58,599 nt of DNA from Ruminiclostridium sp. (GTDB lineage Bacteria > Bacillota > Clostridia > Oscillospirales > Ruminococcaceae): NCBI GenBank assembly GCA_017395555.1, contig JAFPUE010000136.1:1-58599 (forward strand), read 5' to 3'. Shown one piece after another: positions 1 to 9,124 of the stretch. The number at the start of each line of letters is the position of its first letter. Position 1 is the stretch's first letter. Made by a program: the position numbers and the translations under genes. Under the pieces are notes generated by a model that was given only the letters and a program-made list of their open reading frames with translations, searched no databases and was not told the origin of the DNA.

Positions 1-253
1 ATAGACGTACGCATCTTGCTTGCATATTATTCCGTCATATTGCACATAAATTTCTTGACTTGCGCCAGCAAGCCTGCGAAATTTCTGTACAATCTGACGA
101 AAAATCTGACTGCGCAATCTCCGCACGCTCTTTGTGCGGTAAAGCCTTAAGAAATGTGTGAACCGTTTGAAAAACTTCCGGATCTCGTCACGATTCAGAT
201 AAGTCCGCGAAGCGGACAACCAAAATTATTCATTATTCATTATTCATTATTCA
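1..253. other. Non-coding left edge
   Basis: I see no gene here. The right part (about 188-263) is a dispersed repeat: a hairpin TGTCCGC-gaa-GCGGACA-like segment near 207, then tandem ATTCATT heptamers reaching the prmC stop. A second hairpin with CGCAC/GTGCG arms lies near 121-139. Any gene to the left lies outside the window. Confidence 0.6.
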
Positions 254-1072
254 CTATTCATTACTTCCGGTCACTACTCTGTCGAGGCCGGAGTAATCCT
301 TGATGATACGGGGTTTGAGGCCTGCCGAGCGCATTATCTCCGACACGGCTTCGCCCTGCGTTTCGCCGATCTCGACAGCAAGCGTGCCGCCGTCCGCGAG
401 CCGTCCTGACCACGCGGGTATTATCCTGCGGTAAAAGTAAAGTCCGTCGCCGCCGCCCGCCAGAGCCGTTTCCGGCTCGAACGCGACTTCCCGCATGAGC
501 GAACGCATCTCGGCTGCCGTCAGATACGGCGGGTTGGAGGTTATCAGGTCAAATCTCATATCCCCGAAAAGCGTTCCGTCGCAGGCATCGGCTTTTACCG
601 CGGTCACGTCCGCGGCATTGAGCGCGATGTTGCGTTCCAGATACGAAAATGCCGCGTCGTAAAGCTCGACGGCATAGCACTTCGCGCCTGTTTTCAGCGC
701 AATGCTCACCGGTATGCAGCCCGTGCCGCTGCAAAGATCGAGCGCCGTGCAGCCATTTCCGAGCCGTTCTGCCGCGATATCGACGAGCAGCTCGGTCTCC
801 GGGCGGGGTATCAGCACGCCTTCCCCGACATAGAACGGATAGCCGTAGAACTCCCACTTTCCGAAAATGTATTGAAGCGGCTCGCCCGTTACACGCCGCG
901 AAACCGCGCTTTCTATTGACGCGAGGGCTTCCGCGGAAAGCTCACCGCCCGTCAGTGCCGCGTTTCCGGCGTACTCGCGCAGTATCTCCCGCGCTTCAAA
1001 CACGGGGTCAAAGACCCCCGCCGAAGCGAGGGTCTTTGTTATTTCATTCATTTTTTCCGATGCTCTTACCAT
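254..1072 (-). CDS. prmC: Peptide chain release factor N5-glutamine methyltransferase
   Basis: 272 aa, the family's usual length. PrmC transfers a methyl group from S-adenosylmethionine to the glutamine of the GGQ motif of release factors in the cytoplasm. Visible are the PrmC N-terminal helical domain, the SAM-binding motif LDLCSGTGCI at residues 111-120, and the diagnostic NPPY motif at 180-183, which contacts the substrate glutamine. I chose the ATG at 1072: it has an AAGGAA site 10 nt upstream and overlaps the stop of the DUF1385 gene (ATGGTAA), so the two are probably translationally coupled. A longer frame back to 1174 would lie wholly inside DUF1385 and looks wrong. DUF1385-prmC pairing is common in Firmicutes. 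Confidence 0.93.
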   Translation of the reverse strand: MVRASEKMNEITKTLASAGVFDPVFEAREILREYAGNAALTGGELSAEALASIESAVSRRVTGEPLQYIFGKWEFYGYPFYVGEGVLIPRPETELLVDIAAERLGNGCTALDLCSGTGCIPVSIALKTGAKCYAVELYDAAFSYLERNIALNAADVTAVKADACDGTLFGDMRFDLITSNPPYLTAAEMRSLMREVAFEPETALAGGGDGLYFYRRIIPAWSGRLADGGTLAVEIGETQGEAVSEIMRSAGLKPRIIKDYSGLDRVVTGSNE

Positions 1073-2061
1073 TTGTCGCTTTCCTTGTCCTCGGGAATTA
1101 CCGCTTTCATTGCGGCTATCGCGGCTTCTATCTCGGAATCGTCCGGTTCCTTTGTTGTAAGGCGCTGGAGCCACAGTCCCGGCGCGGATATTATTTTCGT
1201 GATGATGTTGTCATAGCGTCCCGCGAGGCGTATGACTTCGTAGGAAATGCTCACAATAACGGGCAGGAGCAGTATCTTGCAGGAAACGCGGAGTATCATC
1301 GCAAGTCCCTCCGATACCGCAAATGTGTCAATGAACATCTGGTTTGTTATCGGGAATATAGAGTATATCAGTATGCTTATCAGCAGCACGAGGAAGATGA
1401 AGCTCGTACCGCAGCGCGGGTGGAAGCGGGTCTGCGGCTTTACGTTATCTACCGTGAGATCAAGCCCCTTTTCGTAGCAGAAGATCGTTTTGTGCTCCGC
1501 GCCGTGATATTCGTAGGTGCGCCTGATGCTCTGCGTCTTTGAGACCACCCACATATAGGTGACAAAAATGATTATCTTCAGCACACCCTCAAACAACGAC
1601 TGGAACGGGGAAAGATCGGTTCCCTCGCCCACTATATACTGCAGCAGCATAAAAAGCCATGTCGGAACGAACACGAAAAGCAGTATTGCAAGGGCGATAC
1701 CGAACACCATAGCTATCGTCATAACGATACCCATGATCTTGTCGCCGAACTTGTCGTCCAGCCACTTCTCGAATTTGCTCATTTCCTCCTCACTGTCGTC
1801 GTCCGCCATTCCGGACAGCTCCGCCGAGCGCGACAGGTAGTAATACCCGTCCGACAGCTGTGAAACGAAGTTTATGGTACCTCTGATGAACGGGGCTTTG
1901 TTGTACCACTTTCGCTGCTTGTTCTCTTTTTCTTCTATTGCGATACCGCCGTCTTTTTGCCGGACAGCCATTGCGGTCTTTTCGGGTCCTTTCATCATTA
2001 TGCCCTCTATAAGCGCCTGACCGCCGATCGTTGTCCTGTGCAGTTTTTCTTTCTCGGACAT
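1066..2061 (-). CDS. DUF1385 family membrane protein (YqhQ-like)
   Basis: 331 aa. The N-terminus (GGQALIEGIMMKGP) and the motif YHGAEHK near the middle are hallmarks of DUF1385/YqhQ, an integral membrane family of unknown biochemical role that often precedes prmC in Firmicutes. Three or four hydrophobic segments are visible: about residues 115-145 (two close together), 160-170, and two around 220-275. An AAGGAG site lies just upstream of the ATG. It overlaps prmC by 7 bp, so both should come from one transcript. The family is clear, the function is not known. Confidence 0.88.
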   Translation of the reverse strand: MSEKEKLHRTTIGGQALIEGIMMKGPEKTAMAVRQKDGGIAIEEKENKQRKWYNKAPFIRGTINFVSQLSDGYYYLSRSAELSGMADDDSEEEMSKFEKWLDDKFGDKIMGIVMTIAMVFGIALAILLFVFVPTWLFMLLQYIVGEGTDLSPFQSLFEGVLKIIIFVTYMWVVSKTQSIRRTYEYHGAEHKTIFCYEKGLDLTVDNVKPQTRFHPRCGTSFIFLVLLISILIYSIFPITNQMFIDTFAVSEGLAMILRVSCKILLLPVIVSISYEVIRLAGRYDNIITKIISAPGLWLQRLTTKEPDDSEIEAAIAAMKAVIPEDKESDKW

Positions 2062-2148
2062 CTTATCTCCTTAATTCTGTAATTGCCTGTATCTGACTGA
2101 ATATAGCCTATTATAGCATTTCCGGCTGCGGTTGTCAATATCGGAGGC

Positions 2149-3120
2149 TTATATAAGTCCCTTAACGAAATCCACCGCAAGCTGCGCAGCTTCCCTGAAT
2201 GCCTTTCCGCCAAAGCCGTGACCGGCTTTTTCTATCGTTATGAGCTCCGCGTCCGGGAAGGTCTCCGCCGCACGTTCGGAGTATGACAGCGGCACAAGAT
2301 TGTCGGCGGTGCCGTGGATAAGCAGAACCTTCCCGTCATAATCCGGCAGCATATCATAAATATCGAACGACATGGCATCGTAGTTGTATATCCGTCCCAG
2401 CGTCTTTCCCATTATGTTCATCGTTTCGGGAATATCATTTATATCCGGAGTTCTCTGCCATGAGTCGTCCTGCAGCGAGTAGGCGGGATAAAGCGCGACA
2501 AGCCCGCATATATCATCAGGGCGCGTTGCCGCAACATAGGAAGAAACAAATCCCCCCTGGCTCTCGCCCATAAGAAACATCTTGTCCGGGTCAATGCCGT
2601 CGAGTGCCGCTACCCCGTCAAAAACAACGTTCAGATCCTCCGCCTCGGTCAGCACGGACATTTCCTTCATTTCACCGTCGCTCTGTATGTCATTGCCTCC
2701 GCCGATAAAATCAAAGATATATGCCGCAATTCCCTCATCGGCAAAGGCTTTGGCGTATCCCTCAACATTCGACATATTCGCGCCGAAGCCGTGGCTGAGT
2801 ATCACCGCCGGGAAATTGCCGCTCCCGTTCGGCATGAACAGCTTTCCGGCTATCTTCTTTCCGTCGCGGTAAAATTCTTTCTCCGCTGTCTCATACCCGC
2901 CCGTGAAAACCGGCGCTTCGTCGGCAGTCGTGGTGGTTGTTGTCTCCTCTGTCTCCGGCACTGTCGTTACCTCGCTTTCCGTAGTCTGTTCCTGCGCTGT
3001 CGTCGTGGTCTCCGCGGCAGTCTGTGTGCTCTGTGCCGTCTGCGCGGCGTTTCCGCACGAGCCCGCGATCATAACGCACACCGCAAGCAGCGCGGGAAGA
3101 TATAGCTTTTTGTTTTTCAT
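2149..3120 (-). CDS. Lipoprotein alpha/beta hydrolase
   Basis: 323 aa from the ATG at 3120, chosen because it opens a lipoprotein signal peptide (charged MKNKK, hydrophobic core, Cys22). The lipobox reads AGSC, slightly off consensus. A Thr/Glu-rich linker of about 45 residues follows, then an alpha/beta-hydrolase domain. Catalytic residues can be read: Ser in GESQGG, Asp in HGTADNLVP and His in KAGHGF. The HGFG segment (VILSHGFGANM) fits an oxyanion loop. Such proteins are esterases or acyl hydrolases held on the outside of the membrane; the substrate cannot be told from sequence. It stands alone on its strand, 87 bp upstream of the DUF1385 gene. Confidence 0.85.
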   Translation of the reverse strand: MKNKKLYLPALLAVCVMIAGSCGNAAQTAQSTQTAAETTTTAQEQTTESEVTTVPETEETTTTTTADEAPVFTGGYETAEKEFYRDGKKIAGKLFMPNGSGNFPAVILSHGFGANMSNVEGYAKAFADEGIAAYIFDFIGGGNDIQSDGEMKEMSVLTEAEDLNVVFDGVAALDGIDPDKMFLMGESQGGFVSSYVAATRPDDICGLVALYPAYSLQDDSWQRTPDINDIPETMNIMGKTLGRIYNYDAMSFDIYDMLPDYDGKVLLIHGTADNLVPLSYSERAAETFPDAELITIEKAGHGFGGKAFREAAQLAVDFVKGLI

Positions 3121-3271
3121 AGATGTGCTCCTTTTATTGTAATTTCTCTTATTTGTACTGAATAACAAGTATGATAGATATTATATCACAGTTCGGGCAG
3201 TATTTCAATACCTGCCGACACTTCACCTGCGGCACATAAACGTTTTTCCGTATAAAACATTCTCCGCCTAC

Positions 3272-3300
3272 TTGACATTCTGTTTGGTTTGTGCTATAAT
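3272..3300 (+). promoter_or_regulatory. Consensus sigma-A promoter of the radical SAM gene
   Basis: TTGACA at 3272-3277, a 17-bp spacer and TATAAT at 3295-3300: a perfect match to the vegetative consensus. The leader to the ATG at 3359 is about 52 nt and includes an A/T-rich palindrome (around 3315-3330). Confidence 0.85.
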
Positions 3301-3358
3301 TTAATTGAGCATTATTTAATTTAATTAAATCGTTTTGCTGCTGCATAGGAGAATTGTC

Positions 3359-4456
3359 ATGAAAAATAACATAGAATTACAGGAATACCTTGCTCGCGGA
3401 GTAGAGGGCATCGTCGCGGATTCTCTCCGCGCGGTGATAAAAGACCCGAAGGAAACCGCGTTCATGATGAAATTCGCGGCTGCGAGCAAAAAAGCGTCAA
3501 AACGGAGAATGGAGCTTGAGAAAAACGGCGAGCATATCCCGTCATTCCTCATTGCCAGCATAACCGGGAGCTGCAACCTTAACTGCGCCGGGTGCTATTC
3601 CCGCTGCAGCGCTGCCACTGTTGACACCGAACCCGTCGATCAGCTCACCGCCGAGGAATGGAGCAGGATATTTGCGCAAGCGCAGGAGCTCGGCATAAGC
3701 TACGCGATACTCGCGGGCGGCGAACCTCTGCTAAGACGCGACGTTATCGAAGCCGCGGGCAGTATGCCGGATATCATCTTCCCGGTATTCACGAACGGTA
3801 CCTTTATAAATGACAGGTATTTCGAGCTGTTTGACCGCTGCCGCAACCTCATACCCGTAATGAGCATCGAGGGTGACCGCGAAAGGACCGATAACCGCCG
3901 CGGAAAAGGGATCTATGACCGGCTTATCGCGAATATGGACGAATTCAGCCGCAGGCACCTGATGTTCGGTGCATCGGTCACGGTCACGACTGAGAACATA
4001 CAGTCCGTGCTTTCGGAGGAGTTCATAGATGTACTTGCAAAGCGCGGCTGCCGGCTGATAATTTATGTTGAGTATGTGCCGATGTCCGAGGGTACGGAAA
4101 AGCTCGCACCCACCGACACGGAGCGCGAATACCTGACCGGGCGCATCGCAAAGCTCCGGGAAAGCTATGACGGGGCAATGTTCCTGTCGTTCCCGGGCGA
4201 CGAAAAGGAATCCGGCGGCTGTTTTGCGGCAGGCAGAGCATTTTTCCACATAAACTCGCACGGCGGAGCGGAGCCCTGTCCGTTCTCGCCGTTCTCGGAC
4301 ATAAACGTCCGCGACACCTCACTGCGCGAGGCTGTTAATTCAAGGCTTTTCCGCGAGCTTCGCTCCGGGGATATCCTTACCGCGGAGCACGACGGAGGGT
4401 GTGTACTTTATGAGAAGCGCACACTTGTCGAAGCGTTACTCGCGGGGAATTGCTGA
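3359..4456 (+). CDS. Radical SAM protein
   Basis: 365 aa. The CX3CX2C cluster that binds the SAM-cleaving [4Fe-4S] centre is C72, C76, C79 (SCNLNCAGCY), followed by a glycine-rich GGEPLL SAM-binding motif. The C-terminal part has further cysteines (SGGCF, EPCPFSPFSD, DGGC) that resemble a reduced SPASM or twitch domain binding a second cluster, as in peptide- or protein-modifying radical SAM enzymes. No precursor peptide gene is apparent beside it, so the substrate is unknown. The start at 3359 has an AGGAGA site; an upstream in-frame ATG at 3335 has none. It ends 3 bp from the stop of the convergent dehydrogenase gene with no terminator visible between them. Confidence 0.88.
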   Translation: MKNNIELQEYLARGVEGIVADSLRAVIKDPKETAFMMKFAAASKKASKRRMELEKNGEHIPSFLIASITGSCNLNCAGCYSRCSAATVDTEPVDQLTAEEWSRIFAQAQELGISYAILAGGEPLLRRDVIEAAGSMPDIIFPVFTNGTFINDRYFELFDRCRNLIPVMSIEGDRERTDNRRGKGIYDRLIANMDEFSRRHLMFGASVTVTTENIQSVLSEEFIDVLAKRGCRLIIYVEYVPMSEGTEKLAPTDTEREYLTGRIAKLRESYDGAMFLSFPGDEKESGGCFAAGRAFFHINSHGGAEPCPFSPFSDINVRDTSLREAVNSRLFRELRSGDILTAEHDGGCVLYEKRTLVEALLAGNC

Positions 4457-4459
4457 AAA

Positions 4460-5221
4460 TCATATCGCAGGCATTACGCGTCCCCCGGCAACGGGAATGT
4501 ACGCGCCGGTTGTGAATGACGCAAGATCTGACGCGAGGAATGCCGCCATGTTGGCGATATCAGTGTCGGTTCCGCGTCTCGCCAGCGGCACGGTAGCCAC
4601 ATATTCCGGAGCCGGGTTTATCCCGTTCGCACGCTCCTTGTCGGTTATCGTCCAGCCGGGCGCGATCTGATTAACGGTAATATTGTCCTTTCCGACTTCC
4701 TTCGCGAGCACACGCACTATGCCGTCAAGCCCGCGCTTTGCCGACGTGTAAGCGGAGCAGTTCGGTTCCGCCATGAACGCACATTCGGTATTCATCACGA
4801 CTATCCTGCCGTAGTGCTGCTCCTTCATATACGGAACAAACATCTTCGACATATAGACCATCTGCATAACGCAGCTCTCGAACTGGCTGTAATAATCCCT
4901 GATCTCCTGTTCGAGCAGCGGCTTCCACTCGTACTGGATGACCGCGTTCACGATAAGGATATCCGGCATACCGAAGCCCGCCTCGATATCGTTTTTCATT
5001 TTCGTCACGCTGTCAAGGTTTGTGATATCGGCTTGGAACGCGGCAGCCTGTCTGCCGTTACCGCGGAGCTCGTCAACCAGCTTTTCCGCCGATGCCTTAT
5101 CGGAGTTGTAGTGTATCGCGACATCGGCTCCGCACTCTGCGAGGGTGCGCACTATCGTGCGTCCGAGTCCGCCGCTTCCGCCCGTAACAAGCGCTTTCTT
5201 TCCGCTGAGATCAATATTCAT
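4460..5221 (-). CDS. Short-chain dehydrogenase/reductase (FabG-like)
   Basis: 253 aa, a standard SDR length. The Rossmann cofactor motif is TGGSGGLG at about residues 13-20, and the catalytic YxxxK reads YTSAK. The position 13 residues before the Tyr, normally Ser, is Thr (MNTECAF), which may still work. The end resembles beta-ketoacyl-ACP reductases (ASDLASFTTGAYIPVAGGR), which suggests an NAD(P)H-dependent oxidoreductase; the true substrate is open. The ATG at 5221 has an AAAGGAG site. A longer frame to 5269 would run through the yegP terminator hairpin, so I reject that start. It lies directly downstream of yegP but past its terminator. Confidence 0.85.
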   Translation of the reverse strand: MNIDLSGKKALVTGGSGGLGRTIVRTLAECGADVAIHYNSDKASAEKLVDELRGNGRQAAAFQADITNLDSVTKMKNDIEAGFGMPDILIVNAVIQYEWKPLLEQEIRDYYSQFESCVMQMVYMSKMFVPYMKEQHYGRIVVMNTECAFMAEPNCSAYTSAKRGLDGIVRVLAKEVGKDNITVNQIAPGWTITDKERANGINPAPEYVATVPLARRGTDTDIANMAAFLASDLASFTTGAYIPVAGGRVMPAI

Positions 5222-5237
5222 AGGATACTCCTTTCGC

Positions 5238-5271
5238 AAAAAGTGCCGCTCCGCAAACCGGAACGGCACTT
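5238..5271 (-). terminator. Intrinsic terminator of the YegP-like gene
   Basis: On the minus strand a 12-bp stem with one mismatch (arms 5260-5271 and 5241-5252) is followed by a run of five T. It sits 6 bp after the yegP stop and just upstream of the dehydrogenase ribosome site, so the dehydrogenase is read by leak-through or from a weak promoter I do not see. Confidence 0.8.
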
Positions 5272-5276
5272 GCTGT

Positions 5277-5657
5277 TTACTTTTCTTCCGGCAGTATCAC
5301 CGGCGAATTTACCGAATTCTTCTTGACACTTTCGATACCGTTTTTGCAGTTCGCCTTTGAGGTATAGCCCTCGCTCACCGCTATGACCTGTCCGTTCTTT
5401 GCTTTGAGACGGAAGCGGAATTCTCCTGACTTATCACTGTATATCTCAAATTTCGGATTTTTCTCCGTCTGGTATCCTTCAATTGTATGATCCTCAACGG
5501 CAGCCTCCGGCGCGTTTGTCTCTACGCTTTTAACGCCGTTCTTCACGGAATCGAGGCTCGAATATACCTCGCCGCCCGTAGCGATAACTTCACCGTTCGC
5601 AGCTTTTAAACCGAATGTATAACCCGTTTTAGTTTTGTTTATAATATACTTTCCCAT
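5277..5657 (-). CDS. yegP: YegP family protein, two tandem DUF1508 repeats
   Basis: 126 aa. Two copies of the DUF1508 unit are visible: FGLKAANGEVIATGG..YSSLDSVKNGVKSV and FRLKAKNGQVIAVSEGYTSKANCKNGIESV. YegP proteins are small cytoplasmic proteins of uncertain role; solved members form a compact beta-rich fold. I chose the ATG at 5657, which has an AAAGGAG site; a frame running back to 5774 would start inside the promoter. The gene is a single transcription unit with a perfect promoter and its own terminator, which suggests strong expression. Confidence 0.85.
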   Translation of the reverse strand: MGKYIINKTKTGYTFGLKAANGEVIATGGEVYSSLDSVKNGVKSVETNAPEAAVEDHTIEGYQTEKNPKFEIYSDKSGEFRFRLKAKNGQVIAVSEGYTSKANCKNGIESVKKNSVNSPVILPEEK

Positions 5658-5745
5658 GGCAATACTCCTTTCTGACCGAAGAGATGTGTCGAGGGGCTTG
5701 CTAAGCCTATAATAATTATTAATATACCGTATAGCTGATATAATT

Positions 5746-5774
5746 ATTATACCAACATATTTTGTAATTGTCAA
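5746..5774 (-). promoter_or_regulatory. Consensus sigma-A promoter of the YegP-like gene
   Basis: On the minus strand: TTGACA (5769-5774), 17-bp spacer, TATAAT (5746-5751). The leader to the ATG at 5657 is about 80 nt. Confidence 0.85.
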
Positions 5775-5857
5775 GTGGTATAACCAAAAATAATGTAACT
5801 CTTTTTATACTTTTTGTCGATTATGCCCATTTTCGGCAAGCGGACAAGTCTTTTTGC

Positions 5858-6181
5858 GGTCACATTTGTATGCGCGCATCCTTGCGCGCTTTCGGTGACC
5901 ACTACCAATGCTTCCTGTATTGCCGGGCGGAGAACGCTCCGCTGCGAATGACCGTAACACGGAGATCGGAAAATCTCATAATATAATAAAGAACCGCTGA
6001 ATGTGTAAGCACTCAGCGGTTCCGGTTATTATGATCGGAGTCTTTGCCAACTCCAGCGGCGAACGCGCCGCTCCGAATCCGTAGCGACATTCTTCTAATG
6101 ACAGCCGCAGTCCCTCGGTTAGCTATACCCTGATATTTCAGAAACGGAGTCTTTGCCAACTCCAGCGGCGAACGCGCCGGC
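5858..6181. repeat. Mosaic dispersed repeat downstream of cellobiose phosphorylase
   Basis: There is no gene between 5775 and 6189. Positions 5858-5969 match, inverted, a segment at 48131-48270. Next comes a terminator hairpin (5983-6022). Then a unit of about 35 bp beginning CGGAGTCTTTGCCAACTCCA occurs twice, at about 6039-6073 and 6145-6179. Between them lies GTAGCGACATTCTTC, which recurs near 58393. It belongs to the repeat family described in the findings. Confidence 0.75.
5983..6022 (-). terminator. Terminator of cellobiose phosphorylase, inside repeat
   Basis: A 10-bp stem, GAACCGCTGA (5991-6000) paired with TCAGCGGTTC (6013-6022). On the minus strand it is followed by TTTATTAT. It lies about 170 bp after the stop of the phosphorylase gene. 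Confidence 0.6.
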
Positions 6182-6189
6182 TTCGGCGT

Positions 6190-8691
6190 TTAACCGAGGA
6201 TTACTTCAACCTCGTGTATGCCGTTTGCAAATACTGGGATAAGGTTTCCGTCAACAGCCTTGCCGTCCACGGTCATCGACTTTACGCCGCTGGAAACGTG
6301 ATCGGGGTTCTTGACGCTGATGTTGTAGGTAGCGCCTCTGAACAGTCTCGAAATTGTGAAGCCGTCCCAAGCCTTCGGGATAGAGGGGCTTATCTCAAGT
6401 CCGTCATACTTCGGCTTTACACCGAGGATATACTGCGAGATAGCAACAAAGTTCCACGCAGCCGTACCGGTGAGCCAGCTGTTCTTCGCTTCACCGTGTC
6501 TCGGAGCGTCCTTACCTGCGATCATCTGCGCGTAAACATACGGCTCGGTGCGGTGCAGATCGGAGTGTTCCTCTCTGAAAGCGGGAGCGATCTTTGAATA
6601 GTATTCAAAAGCCTTGTCTCCTCTGCCCACAGCAGCTTCCGCGCACATGATCCACGCGTTGTTGTGGCAGAAGATACCCGCGTTCTCCTTATATCCGCCC
6701 GGATATGTGGAAATTTCGCCGTACTCTTTATAATAGTGTGTGAATGCGGGGTTATTGAGAACAAGACCGTGATCGGAGTTGAGGTACTTGTCAACGCTGT
6801 CGAGAGTCTTGATATCGTCGCCTGTCTCCTTGCCAAGACCCGCAAGAACGCAGAAGCCCTGCGGTTCAATGAAGATCTTGCCTTCCTCGCACTCGTGAGA
6901 GCCAACCTTGTTGCCGTTGTGGTCATAAGCGCGGAGGAACCATTCTCCGTCATATCCGAACTTCATCGTCTGCTCTTTCATCTTCGCAACTTCGGCATCG
7001 GCGCGCTTTGCTTCTTCCTCGTCGCCTTTAAGCCTGCACATAGCCGCGTACTCGGGGCCTATGAAGCAGAACATACCCGCGATCATTACGGATTCCGCGA
7101 TCTGGCTGTAGAACGGCGGATCCTTGAACATTTCCTTGTTGTTGTAGGTCTGGAAGGACTCGCCGGGCTTGTCCGAGAAGCAGGACAGGTTGAGGCAGTC
7201 GTTCCAGTCCGCGCGTCCGCTCAGCGGCAGACCGTGAGGACCGTGCTTGCGTACAACGTGGTCAAACGCTCTCTTCATATGATCGAGCATAGTAGCAGCC
7301 TTGCTGTCGTCGTTCTCGTAAGGAACAACCTCATCGAGAATGGAAACATCGCCTGTCTCCTTGATATATGCGGCAACAGCGAGTATCATCCACAGCGGGT
7401 CATCGTTGAAGTTCGAGCCGAGCTCGTGGTTGCCCTTCTTGGTGAGCGGCTGGTACTGATGATAAGCGCCGCCGTCTTCGAGCATTGTAGCCGCGAGGTC
7501 AATAACACGCTCTCTTGCGCGCTCGGGTATCTGATGAACGAAGCCGAGAAGATCCTGGTTACTGTCGCGGAAGCCCATTCCTCTGCCGATACCGCTCTCG
7601 AAGTAGGAAGCGGAACGCGACATATTGAATGTTACCATACACTGATACTGGTTCCAGATGTTGACCATTCTGTTGACCTTCTCGTCGGGAGATTCAACAT
7701 GGTACTGGCAAAGCAGGGTGTTCCAGTAAGCCTTGAGCTCGTCAAACAGCTTGTCAGCCTTCTCCGCGGTGTCGCACATAGCGATCATCTCGTGAGCCTT
7801 GGTCTTGTTTATGATGTTCTTCTTGGAGTTTGCTGTGGTAATGATCTTATCTTCGGGAGTGAGATCGGGAGCGAACTTCTCCTCGAGCTTGTTCTCAACG
7901 TAGCCGAGCACGAATACGAAATCCTTGCTCTCGCCGGCTTCGAGGGAAACATCGAGGTAGTGTGAAGCGATAGGTGACCAACCGTCCGCAACGGAGTTGT
8001 TGGGCGAGCCCTTCATTACGGTCTGCGGCTCACCGAAGCCGTTGTACAGTCCGAGGAAGCTCTCTCTGTCGGTATCGAAGCCCATGATCTTCGCGTTTAC
8101 GGAGTAGAACGCAAAGTGATCGCGTCTTTCCTTGTATTCGGTCTTGTGGTAGATCGTGCTGCCTTCTATCTCGACTTCGCCGGTATTGAAGTTTCTCTGG
8201 AAGTTGGTGGAATCGTCCTGCGCGTCCCAGAGACACCATTCGAGGAAGCTGAACAGCTTGATGCTCTTGAAAGCGTCGGTCTTGTTGGTGATCGTCACCT
8301 TCTGTATCTCACCGTTGAAATTCTGCGGAACGAAGAAGGTCACCTTAGCCTCGATACCCTTGGACTCGCCCTTAATAATGGTATAGCCCATACCGTGGCG
8401 GCACTCGTAGCTGTCAAGGTCTGCCTTTACGGGAGACCAGCCGGGGTTCCATACATGACCGTCGTCGTTGATGTAGAAATAGCGTCCGCCCATATCCACG
8501 GGAACGTTGTTATAGCGGTAACGTGTAATACGGCGCAGTCTCGCGTCCTTATAGAAGCTGTAACCGCCCGCGGTATTGGAGATAAGCGAGAAAAAGCCCT
8601 GTGTTCCGAGGTAGTTTATCCACGGGTAGGGAGTTTTTGGCGAGGTGATGACGTATTCCTTATTGGCGTCGTCGAAGTAACCGAATTTCAT
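6190..8691 (-). CDS. cbp: Cellobiose phosphorylase (GH94)
   Basis: 833 aa, close to the usual length of about 810. It phosphorolyses cellobiose to alpha-glucose-1-phosphate plus glucose in the cytoplasm; no signal peptide is present. The start ([26 protein letters not shown]) and the segment RYFYINDDG are typical of GH94 cellobiose phosphorylases. The helical-barrel motif [12 protein letters not shown] puts Asp498 at the place of the general acid. The C-terminal jelly-roll end ([17 protein letters not shown]) is also characteristic. An AAAGGA site precedes the ATG. The gene is monocistronic, with promoter and cre-like site upstream and a hairpin downstream. Laminaribiose or cellodextrin phosphorylases are relatives, but cellobiose is the best call. 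Confidence 0.93.
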   Translation of the reverse strand: MKFGYFDDANKEYVITSPKTPYPWINYLGTQGFFSLISNTAGGYSFYKDARLRRITRYRYNNVPVDMGGRYFYINDDGHVWNPGWSPVKADLDSYECRHGMGYTIIKGESKGIEAKVTFFVPQNFNGEIQKVTITNKTDAFKSIKLFSFLEWCLWDAQDDSTNFQRNFNTGEVEIEGSTIYHKTEYKERRDHFAFYSVNAKIMGFDTDRESFLGLYNGFGEPQTVMKGSPNNSVADGWSPIASHYLDVSLEAGESKDFVFVLGYVENKLEEKFAPDLTPEDKIITTANSKKNIINKTKAHEMIAMCDTAEKADKLFDELKAYWNTLLCQYHVESPDEKVNRMVNIWNQYQCMVTFNMSRSASYFESGIGRGMGFRDSNQDLLGFVHQIPERARERVIDLAATMLEDGGAYHQYQPLTKKGNHELGSNFNDDPLWMILAVAAYIKETGDVSILDEVVPYENDDSKAATMLDHMKRAFDHVVRKHGPHGLPLSGRADWNDCLNLSCFSDKPGESFQTYNNKEMFKDPPFYSQIAESVMIAGMFCFIGPEYAAMCRLKGDEEEAKRADAEVAKMKEQTMKFGYDGEWFLRAYDHNGNKVGSHECEEGKIFIEPQGFCVLAGLGKETGDDIKTLDSVDKYLNSDHGLVLNNPAFTHYYKEYGEISTYPGGYKENAGIFCHNNAWIMCAEAAVGRGDKAFEYYSKIAPAFREEHSDLHRTEPYVYAQMIAGKDAPRHGEAKNSWLTGTAAWNFVAISQYILGVKPKYDGLEISPSIPKAWDGFTISRLFRGATYNISVKNPDHVSSGVKSMTVDGKAVDGNLIPVFANGIHEVEVILG

Positions 8692-8762
8692 TGGTTTTTA
8701 CCAGTCCTTTCTTTAAAGAAGCCGCAAAAAAGCGTGCGGGCATTCTTTCACATGATATATCA

Positions 8763-8791
8763 ATTATATATTATTTTGTCAAAAATATCAA
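8763..8791 (-). promoter_or_regulatory. Promoter of cellobiose phosphorylase
   Basis: On the minus strand: TTGATA (8786-8791), 17-bp spacer, TATAAT (8763-8768), giving a leader of about 65 nt. Confidence 0.75.
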
Positions 8792-8795
8792 TATC

Positions 8796-8809
8796 TGTAA
8801 ACGTTTCCA
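8796..8809. promoter_or_regulatory. cre-like operator (CcpA/LacI family)
   Basis: TGTAAACGTTTCCA matches the catabolite-response element TGWAANCGNTNWCA at 13 of 14 positions. It begins 4 bp upstream of the cellobiose phosphorylase -35 box. CcpA sites placed there often activate; a dedicated LacI-family repressor is also possible. It is about 80 bp from the plus-strand promoter at 8888. Confidence 0.6.
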
Positions 8810-8887
8810 AAAAATTTTACAATTATTACAACTGTTATCGTTGTTTTTTGTGCAGTATAGACGATAGAAAAAGGACGCCGAATATGA

Positions 8888-8893
8888 TATAAT
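8888..8893 (+). promoter_or_regulatory. -10 box of the structured leader
   Basis: TATAAT at 8888-8893. No good -35 box is seen 17 bp upstream, so it may need an activator. A start point 7 nt on falls at about 8900, exactly at the first base of the long stem described in the next entry. Confidence 0.5.
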
Positions 8894-8899
8894 CAAAAT

Positions 8900-9028
8900 G
8901 CGACATAACACGTTTGAATATTTACAGGATATGCTATGCATATTTTGTCCTAATAGTGTGCATTTTTACCAAGGTAAAGGTGCAAGCTTTTTCGTGTGCA
9001 TTATTAGGACGAAAATGTGTTGTGTCGC
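8900..9028 (+). ncRNA. Long-stem structured 5' leader
   Basis: Positions 8900-8911 (GCGACATAACAC) pair with 9017-9028 (GTGTTGTGTCGC) over 12 bp with one G-U. Inside, 8947-8955 pairs with 9002-9010 (GTCCTAATA/TATTAGGAC), flanked by four further A-T pairs (8943-8946/9012-9015), and a short TTTAC/GTAAA hairpin lies near 8965-8978. A 31-nt unpaired segment sits on the left side. I do not recognise a known riboswitch class. A small palindromic mobile element is an alternative. Confidence 0.45.
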
Positions 9029-9029
9029 A

Positions 9030-9083
9030 GCAATTCAGGCTTGTATTTTTACGGTGCGCGGCTTGAATTGCCGCGCATTTTTA
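9030..9083 (+). promoter_or_regulatory. Putative attenuator: terminator/antiterminator pair
   Basis: The terminator stem is GCGCGGC (9056-9062) with GCCGCGC (9070-9076), 7-nt loop, then ATTTTT. The upstream segment GCAATTCAGGC (9030-9040) can pair with GCTTGAATTGC (9061-9071), 11 pairs with one G-U, destroying the terminator. A third pairing (9051-9059 with 9100-9108) also competes. The gene start follows at 9125. Confidence 0.5.
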
Positions 9084-9124
9084 GTTTGCGGAGATTTAGG
9101 CGCACCGTGGAAAGGGAATATAAT

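Noticed and set aside
6664-7965. Long plus-strand frame inside the cellobiose phosphorylase gene
   Set aside because: Antisense shadow; no start signals and no recognisable protein features.
8900-9028. Leader considered as a cyclic di-GMP, cobalamin, lysine or THF riboswitch
   Set aside because: None of the core motifs of these classes as I know them is present.
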